Source of the DNA: Paenibacillus sp. KS-LC4
GTDB taxonomy: Bacteria > Bacillota > Bacilli > Paenibacillales > Paenibacillaceae
Assembly (NCBI RefSeq): GCF_036894955.1
Contig: NZ_CP145905.1
Coordinates: forward strand, 2,994,501-3,058,500
Direction: 5' to 3'
DNA: 64,000 bases
Under the pieces are notes generated by a model that saw nothing but the letters and a program-made list of their open reading frames with translations, made no database searches and was not told where the DNA came from. Shown one piece after another: positions 55,338 to 63,600 of the stretch (position 1 is the stretch's first letter; each line of letters begins with the position of its first letter). Position numbers and translations under genes: made by a program.

Positions 55338-58300
55338 ATGGAAAAGCTGTACCACTATATTCTCAAGAGAGCTACCGAAGGAAAAATCGAAAAAGAAGAT
55401 GCGATTCGCATGGTCACACTGCTCAGACAGGCACAAGCAGAGCAAGAGGATAACCGCAAGGAGGACATCGCCATTATCGGGATGGCCTCCCATATAGCGG
55501 GAACCGACTCCTCAGATGAGTTCTGGCGGCAAATCGCCTCTGGCGTTGATTTAGTCGGTGCTTTTCCGCAAGAGAGAAGCGCAGACATTGACGGCTATTT
55601 GACTAACATGCTGGATGAAATGGGCTGGGAATTAAAATATTCCCCTGGTGCCTATATGCACGATATCGCTTCCTTCGATTATGGCTTTTTCCGCATTACG
55701 CCGAATGAGGCTGCACTGATGGATCCTTCCCAGCGTGTATTTTTGCAAACGGCCTGGGAAGCCATTGAGGATGCGGGTTATGGCGGGAATAAGCTTGTTG
55801 GAAGCCATACAGGCGTATACGTGGGCTATTCCAGCAGCTCAAGCTATCATTCCATGATACTGGAAACCGAGCCGGAATCAGCGGCAACCGCATTGACAGG
55901 CAATATTGCCGCCATGCTTCCGACGAGAATTTCCTACATGCTTGATTTGAAGGGGCCGACGCTTATTTTGGATACGGCCTGCTCCTCCTCATCGGTTGCC
56001 ATTCATCTAGCGAGCAAGGCCATTCATAATGGCGACTGCAAAATGGCGATTGCGGGCGGCATCAGGCTCAATCTTCTGCCTATCGACAACTCCGGCCTGA
56101 AGCTGGGGGTTGAGGCGGCGGATGGACGGACGCGGACGTTTGACGCAGAAGCCGAGGGTGCTGGCTGGGGAGAAGGCAGTGCGGCTGTTCTGTTAAAGCC
56201 GCTAAGCCAGGCTGTAAAGGATGGGGACCGGATTTATGCGGTGATTAAAGGCAGCGCCATTAATCAGGATGGCACTTCAATCGGTATAACCGCTCCCAAT
56301 TCGGCCGCCCAAGCCGAGGTTCTGCTTAAAGCGTGGAAGGACGCTGGCATTGATCCCGAGACGCTTTCCTATATTGAAGTGCATGGCACTGCTACGAGAC
56401 TAGGCGATCCGCTCGAAATTGAAGGGCTGTATAGAGCCTTCAAGAAGCATACGAGCCGGAAGCAGTTTTGCGCAGTCAGCACGGTTAAGACGAACGTGGG
56501 CCACTTGTACGAATGCGCCGGCATTGCCGGCGTTATCAAGGGCGCTATGTCGTTAAAGCATCGCAAAATACCGGCTACAGCCCATTTCAACCGTCCGAAT
56601 GGGGCGATTAGCTTTAGTGATTCACCTGTCTACGTCAACACCCAATTGCGGGAGTGGGAAGCTGCCGGGCATCCGCGCAGATGCGGCATCAGCGCCTTTG
56701 GCCTGAGCGGAACCAATTGCCATATCGTTCTGGAGGAGTATGTTCCACCTCAGCAGCCGGAGCAGGCCGAGGATGACTACGCTGGCATGCCCCATGTCCT
56801 TGCGATATCGGCCAAAAGCATGGCGCCGCTGCTTGGAATTGTATCTCGCTACGAGCAGTACTTAAACCGCGAGGCACATATCCCGCTTCGGGATTTATGC
56901 TATACGGCTAGCACCGGCAGAGGTCATTATGCGCACCGGATTGCCATCATTTTCGAGAATGCCGCTGACTTAAGGCGCAAAATAGCTTTTATGGCGAGTA
57001 ATCCCCTTGAAGAAAGCATTCATAATGATATGCAGTACGGCAAACATAAGGTCGTCTCGGGAAATAAGCAGGTGTTGGCTGAAAATGAAATTAAGAAGCC
57101 GCAGCATGCGGAGCTGACACGCACCGCCTCCGAGAAGGTTCGGCAATTCATTGACACGGGCAAAGCGGATAAGCAGCTGCTTCAAGATATTGGCAGCCTG
57201 TATGTCCGCGGTGCGGATGTCCATTGGGAGGAGCTGTATCAGGGGGAGACCCGCCGCAAAACGTATGCGCCGACCTACGCCTTTGAGAAGCAGCGCTGCT
57301 GGCTAGAGCTGAATATGCCGCAGCGAAGCGGCAAAGACGAGGCTGAAGATACGCTGCTCTACGCCATGCAGTGGCGCAAGTGCAGCAGAGCTCCCGTGCC
57401 TTCCGGCATTGAAGGAGCCGCCGTCCTATTTATGGATCGGACGGGAGTCGGACAGTCAATAGCAGCCTCTTTGCGGGAAAGCGGCAGGCTGGTTATCGAG
57501 GTGGAGCTTGCGGAGGATGACGTACCGTTTGGCTGCATAGCGAACCCAAGCGCCGAAGGCTACCGAATTGACGGAACAAAGGCAAGCTATGTTCAGCTTA
57601 TGCAGGCATTGAAGAATGAGCCGTTTGGCCAAATCATTCACCTGTTGGCGCTGAACACACAGGACGTCAGCGATACGCTGGAGGTGCTGAAGCGGCGGCA
57701 GACAAATGGTGCCTATAGCCTGTTTTATTTGACAAAAGCGCTGGCGCAGGCGGAAATCCAGCAGCCCATTGCGCTGCATATCCTCACTCGCCATGCTGTA
57801 GAGGCTACAGGTGCTGAGCAGCTGCTAATACCCGATCATGCTCCTATATACGGCATGGGCAAGGTTATAGCGAAGGAGCTGCCCGGCGTTGCCTGTAAAT
57901 TTATTGATATAGAGGAATCGCCAGTGCACGAGCAGCTTATGAGGGAGCTTCAGGCGATTGACGTGTACGGAGTTGCGCTTCGAAATGGCGACAGGTACAC
58001 CGAAATATTTGCCGAGCTGCCAGGCGAGCAGCTAGAAACTAGCCAAGGCTTGAGCTTACAGGAGCAAGGCGTATACCTGATTACCGGCGGACTGGGCGGC
58101 ATTGGGCTGGAAATGGCGAGATGGTTCGCAGCTCAGAGCAAGGTCAATTTAGCTTTAATCAGTCGAACTCCGCTGCCGCCGCGCGCGGAATGGCAGGCTG
58201 TTCTTGAGGGCAGCAGCGCTTCGGACAAGCTGAGAAAGCGGCTTCTTACGGTGAAGGAGCTGGAGCTGCTGGGAGCGACGGTAGAATGCATCAGTGCCGA

Positions 58301-60566
58301 TGCAGCCGATTATGGCGCTATGGAGCAGGTTATCGCTGATTTGAAAAGCAGGTATGGGCAAATACGGGGTATTGTGCACGGTGCAGGCGTATCAAACGAT
58401 GGACCGCTTGCCGACAGAGGCGAGGATATGTTCGAGGCGATCTATGCACCGAAGGTGTATGGTACATGGGTGCTTGATAAGCTGACACAAGACCAGCAGT
58501 TAGATTTTTTCATCATGTTCTCGTCGGTCGCGACCCTATTCAGCGCCTTTGGGCAAGGGGATTATGCGGCGGCTAACGCCTACTTGGATGCTTATGCGCC
58601 CTATCGTCAAAAAAGAGGCGGACGTACGATTACGATAAACTGGACGACTTGGAAGGAAACCGGAATGGCCTTTGACGGCGGACACGTATTCGATACGATC
58701 TTTAAGACGCTGTCGACCAAGCAAGGGCTTGAAGGTTTTGAAAAACTGCTGAAGAGCAGTGTGAGCAGAGCGCTAGTTGGGCAAATCCACTATGACGGGG
58801 CAGGAGCAATGCTGCTTGAGCGCTCCGGAGTAGCTTGCTCCGATTCAATTAGGAAGCGAATTGCGGCGAAGAAGGACAGCAAACGCAAGCCAAGCGCCCG
58901 CGGTGGACAAAAGAAGGAACGCAGTGCGGACGGTGTCGTCCTGCTTGGCCGGGAGGCTGGCAGCTACTCGGAGCTCGAGCAGAAGCTTGCCCTATGCTGC
59001 AAGCTTGTCCTCGGCTATGAGGAGATTGACATCTATGACAACTTCTTTGAAATGGGCGCGGATTCACTCGTATTAATGAAGCTTCAGGGCGAGATCGAGA
59101 CGCACACGTTCGAATCGGTGGCCATCAGCGATTTGTTCGAGCATACGACCATCGTTCAACTGGCGGAGCACCTGCAAAAGCAAACCGCCAGCCGTGGACC
59201 TGTCCGCTCCGGCCAGTATCCCCCAATGCAGAAGGCGGAGGCAAAGCCGTATTACCCAGCTTCACACGCCCAGAAGCGCATGTTCCTTGGCTTTAAACGG
59301 GAACCGCAGCTGACAAGCGCCAATCAGTTTAGAGTTTCAGTGCTGAACATCCGGGTGGAGCCTGAGCGTATGGAGCTGGCTGTACGCCGCATAATTGACA
59401 GGCATGAGGTGCTGCGAACAGCTGTTACAAGCATGGAAGGGGAAATTGTCCAAATGATTAGTGGACAAGTCCCATTTGATATGGGGTATTGGGAAGCGGG
59501 AGAGGACGAGGCTAAAGAAATTATTAATCGGTTTAAGCAGCCGTTTAATTTGAATGAACCGCCGTTTTTCCGGCTGGGCCTTGTGAAGGTAGAGGAGGCA
59601 AAATATTACCTGCTGTACGATGCCCACCACATTATTACGGATGGCATATCAATGGAAATATTTATGCGGGAGCTTGTTCAGCTGTACAAGGGCGAAACGC
59701 CGCCTGCCTTGCCTTATCAATACAAGGACTATGTGGAGTGGCAGCTTGCCTTCGCGCAGACGGAGCAAATGAAGCGCCAGCAGCATTACTGGGAAGAGGT
59801 GTTTGCGGGAGAAATCCCCGTGCTGCGGCTGCCGACAGATCAGCCGAGACCCGAGCATTTTGTTTTTGAAGGCGGTTTAGTGATAAGCGCAGCTGACCGC
59901 GAGCTGACGGAGAAGCTGAAACAGCTGGCAAGCTTATCAGGAACGACGATGTATATGCTGCTGCTCGCCGCTTATGCCGTGCTGCTGTCCAAATATTCTG
60001 CGCAAGACGACCTTGTCATCGGATCACCGGTTACAGGACGGCCTAAGCGGGAAATGGACAAAATGCTCGGTATGTTTATCAATATGCTGGCGATGCGGGT
60101 TAGTCCCCGTAAGGAGCTGACTTTCTTGAGCTGCCTGGAGCAGATTAAAGCAAGCGCTATACAGGCTTTCGACAATCAGGATTACCCGCTGGACGAGCTC
60201 ATTCAGCAGTTGAACGTGAAGAGAATCGCGAACCGCCATCCACTGTTCGATACGGTGTTTATTTATCAAAATGTGGCTGTTGATGAAAGAGCGATTGGTC
60301 ATTCTGTTGATGAGATATACAATCTGACCGATTATGAACTGACGCTGGAGGCGATGGAGCAGGGCGGAATGCTTCGACTTCGGCTGGAGTACAATTCGCG
60401 CCTTTATTATATGCAAACAGCGGAGCGGATGTTGGAGGATTACATGAGCATTCTTGATGTAATCGCTACAAATCCTAATATCCTTTTGCAAAATATTGAC
60501 CTGTCCAGCAGTAAAACCGATGTGCCTTTATACGAGGATGATGAGGAAATCTCCTTTAATTTATAG
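55338..60566 (+). CDS. Trans-AT PKS-NRPS D: KS-KR-ACP-C
   Basis: A 1742-aa protein that passes the chain from PKS to NRPS chemistry. N-terminal docking helices (YHYILKRATEGKIEKEDAIR), KS (~40-470, Cys215 in DTACSSSS, HGTATRLGDP with Ala for the usual Gly, GHLYECAG), KR (TGGLGGIG ~915, Tyr1076), ACP (Ser1243, MGADSLVL), then a complete condensation domain (~1305-1725) starting YYPASHAQKRMF with active motif HHIITDG at 1430-1436 and later GMFINMLAMR. The C domain would form an amide between the polyketide acyl chain and the amino acid on the next protein. It ends in an acidic tail (LYEDDEEISFNL), the kind of short linear motif used for NRPS docking. ATG 55338 has GGAGGG 9 nt upstream. Confidence 0.92.
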   Translation: MEKLYHYILKRATEGKIEKEDAIRMVTLLRQAQAEQEDNRKEDIAIIGMASHIAGTDSSDEFWRQIASGVDLVGAFPQERSADIDGYLTNMLDEMGWELKYSPGAYMHDIASFDYGFFRITPNEAALMDPSQRVFLQTAWEAIEDAGYGGNKLVGSHTGVYVGYSSSSSYHSMILETEPESAATALTGNIAAMLPTRISYMLDLKGPTLILDTACSSSSVAIHLASKAIHNGDCKMAIAGGIRLNLLPIDNSGLKLGVEAADGRTRTFDAEAEGAGWGEGSAAVLLKPLSQAVKDGDRIYAVIKGSAINQDGTSIGITAPNSAAQAEVLLKAWKDAGIDPETLSYIEVHGTATRLGDPLEIEGLYRAFKKHTSRKQFCAVSTVKTNVGHLYECAGIAGVIKGAMSLKHRKIPATAHFNRPNGAISFSDSPVYVNTQLREWEAAGHPRRCGISAFGLSGTNCHIVLEEYVPPQQPEQAEDDYAGMPHVLAISAKSMAPLLGIVSRYEQYLNREAHIPLRDLCYTASTGRGHYAHRIAIIFENAADLRRKIAFMASNPLEESIHNDMQYGKHKVVSGNKQVLAENEIKKPQHAELTRTASEKVRQFIDTGKADKQLLQDIGSLYVRGADVHWEELYQGETRRKTYAPTYAFEKQRCWLELNMPQRSGKDEAEDTLLYAMQWRKCSRAPVPSGIEGAAVLFMDRTGVGQSIAASLRESGRLVIEVELAEDDVPFGCIANPSAEGYRIDGTKASYVQLMQALKNEPFGQIIHLLALNTQDVSDTLEVLKRRQTNGAYSLFYLTKALAQAEIQQPIALHILTRHAVEATGAEQLLIPDHAPIYGMGKVIAKELPGVACKFIDIEESPVHEQLMRELQAIDVYGVALRNGDRYTEIFAELPGEQLETSQGLSLQEQGVYLITGGLGGIGLEMARWFAAQSKVNLALISRTPLPPRAEWQAVLEGSSASDKLRKRLLTVKELELLGATVECISADAADYGAMEQVIADLKSRYGQIRGIVHGAGVSNDGPLADRGEDMFEAIYAPKVYGTWVLDKLTQDQQLDFFIMFSSVATLFSAFGQGDYAAANAYLDAYAPYRQKRGGRTITINWTTWKETGMAFDGGHVFDTIFKTLSTKQGLEGFEKLLKSSVSRALVGQIHYDGAGAMLLERSGVACSDSIRKRIAAKKDSKRKPSARGGQKKERSADGVVLLGREAGSYSELEQKLALCCKLVLGYEEIDIYDNFFEMGADSLVLMKLQGEIETHTFESVAISDLFEHTTIVQLAEHLQKQTASRGPVRSGQYPPMQKAEAKPYYPASHAQKRMFLGFKREPQLTSANQFRVSVLNIRVEPERMELAVRRIIDRHEVLRTAVTSMEGEIVQMISGQVPFDMGYWEAGEDEAKEIINRFKQPFNLNEPPFFRLGLVKVEEAKYYLLYDAHHIITDGISMEIFMRELVQLYKGETPPALPYQYKDYVEWQLAFAQTEQMKRQQHYWEEVFAGEIPVLRLPTDQPRPEHFVFEGGLVISAADRELTEKLKQLASLSGTTMYMLLLAAYAVLLSKYSAQDDLVIGSPVTGRPKREMDKMLGMFINMLAMRVSPRKELTFLSCLEQIKASAIQAFDNQDYPLDELIQQLNVKRIANRHPLFDTVFIYQNVAVDERAIGHSVDEIYNLTDYELTLEAMEQGGMLRLRLEYNSRLYYMQTAERMLEDYMSILDVIATNPNILLQNIDLSSSKTDVPLYEDDEEISFNL

Positions 60567-60611
60567 GCGCCTGTGCCATCAACCATGTAGAAAAGAAGGG
60601 AGGGAATGAAT

Positions 60612-63600
60612 ATGGATTCCTATTCGGAAAATATGCTGCTCACGAGTGGCAAGTGGCAGGAGGAACGGGAGTATTGGCTTAGCAAGCTCGATCCTTCAGC
60701 TGAGCCGACCGCCTTTGAGGGCGATTTGAAAGATGCCAGCTTGCGTCAGGGAGCGGTCGATTTGATCAAGGCCCCGATTCCACCTGCTTTGACTGAAAGG
60801 CTGCTGTCCGTTTGCAGGAACTCCCAGCAAAGCCTGTATGCGTTTTTGCTGTCAGGTGCGCTCTATATGCTTCATCGCTATACAGGTGAGCAGATCGTGA
60901 CCGCCGGAATGCCATCTGGACAACAAACGGCAGAAAGCACCGCTCCCAATCGGTTGATCGCCCTGCAGGTTTCTATTGATGAAGCATTGTCCTTTAAGGA
61001 ATATTTACAGCGAGTTGGCCAAACGGTACAGGAGGCGAGGAAGTACAAGCACATTCCTTTTCCTGCTATCATCAGGCTGCTGAAGCAGGACTCCGAAGCC
61101 GTTGTCCCTGCTTTTAAGACGGTCGTTGCGCTAAATACGCTGCATGCACCTATATACATGCAGGACTCGAAAGCATCGGTTACCTTTTATTTCATAAATG
61201 AAGGCAATCGCCTTCAATTGGAGCTGCTTTATGAACGCTCCATGTATTCGCAGCGATACATGGAACGGCTTTTCAACCACTTTGTGAGCTTTCTCGGCGA
61301 GGTGCTTCACAGTACCGATAGGCTGCTGAACCAGATCAGCATGCTTTCACAGGAGGAAAGGGACGCGCTTAATCGGTTTAATTTGGCTGCTGTTCCTTAT
61401 CCAAAGGATAAAACGGTACATGAGCTGTTTGACAGTCAAGCCATGCGTACGGCTGATTGGGCCGCCCTGCGTTTTGACGGGAAGGAGCTTTCTTACGGGG
61501 AGCTGAAAGAACGATCAGATCGGCTAGCTTGCCTGCTTCGCAGCAAGGGGATTGGCAGGCAGCGGGTTGCCGCTGTCATGACGAATCGCTCTTTGGAAAT
61601 GATGGTGGCTATTTTGGCAGTGCTTAAGGCTGGGGGGGCCTATCTGCCCATTGACCCGTCTTATCCGCCGGATCGGATTAAGCATATGCTTGCCGACAGC
61701 GGTGCGGGCGTACTGCTTACACAGGATGGACTAATCAACCATGTTGATTTTCAAGGGGAAACCGTAAATCTTGACGATAGACGGGTATATGGACAATTCG
61801 ATTCTCTGCTGTCTAATGTGAACGACCCGGAGGATGCCGCTTACTTAATTTATACATCGGGGTCAACGGGCCTGCCGAAAGGTGTGCTGGTTCCACACAG
61901 GGCAGTCGTTAATTTTATTACTGGCATTACAACCCGAATTCCTGCCTTCACCGAAGGGAAAATAATGGCTGCCGTTACAACGCTTTGCTTCGATATATTC
62001 GTGCTGGAGACGCTTCTGCCGTTGACGCAAGGCTTGGTTGTCGTCATTGCGGGCGAAGAGGAGCAGCAAAGCCCGGCCTTGCTCCAGCGGTGGCTGACGC
62101 ATAATCGGATCGAGCTGCTGCAGGCGACGCCTTCCCGAATTCAGCTGCTGCTGAACGAGAACGGGGCGAAAGCAGGCATGGAGCAAATAACGACGCTTAT
62201 GGTAGGCGGGGAAGCTTTCCCCGATGAGCTGCTTCACCAGCTTCGAGAAAGGTGCAGAGGGGCAAGCATTTACAATATGTACGGTCCAACTGAGACGACG
62301 GTGTGGTCTTCTGTCAAGGATGTGACGAGTGCGAGCAGCATAACGCTGGGGGCGCCTATCGCCAATACGCAAATGTACATTGTTGATTCGCTCCTGCGTT
62401 TGCTGCCGGAAGGCGTGGCTGGGGAGCTGTGCATCGCCGGAGACGGCGTAGCTATCGGCTACTGGAACCGGGACGAGCTGACTGCCGATAGATTCGTTCC
62501 ATGTCCTTATGGAAGCGGAAGCGGCGGGAAAATGTACCGAACAGGCGATCTGGCAAGGCGGCTGCCTGACGGGGACATTGAATTTCTGGGACGCATGGAT
62601 CATCAGGTGAAAATCAGAGGCTTTAGAGTCGAGCTGGGCGAGATAGAGTCTGCACTTTTGAGCATAGAGCAGATTAAGGCCGCCGTTTGCATGGCGCAGG
62701 AGGACAGCACGGGGAGCCCGATTCTTTGCGCCTACTACGTATCCTCGGCCGTTTTGCTAGCGGATGTCATAAGAAGCGCAATAGCTTCCCGGCTTCCTGA
62801 TTATATGCTGCCCTCGTTCTATATTCCGCTGAGTGAGCTTCCGTATACGCCCAACGGAAAAATAGACCGAAAGCAGCTGCCCAGCCCTTATGAAGCGGTC
62901 AGTGGATTTTTCATCGGCGAGCCGCCGGCAGATGAGCAGGAGGAGAAGCTGCTGTTCATTTGGAAGGCTGTGCTGGAGCTGGAGACGATTGGCGTAACCG
63001 ACGATTTCTTTAATGTCGGCGGACATTCGCTCAGAGCATTGAAGCTGGAGGTCGAGCTGGAGAAGGCGGGATTATCCTTTGAAAGCGAGGATATTTACCG
63101 TTATCCGACAATTAGGGGCTTCCTGAGGAGGATGAACGGTGAAGCGGCAGCGCCTTTTGCACAAAGGAGCCCAGCGGCAGCTGGTGCCTTCGCTAGCGCA
63201 GCAATGATGACGCTGAGGGATGCTGAGCGTATACAACCGTTTAACGATTTATTTTACAAGGAATGCTTCTATCACTCGCTGTTTCCGATTATATCCTACT
63301 ACAAGCAAAGTCTATTGCCTATTCTCGCTAATGATACGGTCATCTATCGTTATGATGAGGACACGGTTCACTTTCAGGTAGATTATGCAGCGACAACACC
63401 ATTAGAGCAGCTGTTGCTTGGAATGGGCATTCAGATGGAGACGAGAGAGGTCGGCCATTTTGTAATTGAGGAGCTTAAACGAGCGGTGCTAAGCCATAAG
63501 CCGGTCATTGTGCGAATTGACTGCTACTACGCCTCAGACCGGAAGGAAACGTACCAAAAGCGGCATTGGCCGCATTCCTGGCTCGTATTCGGCTTTGATG

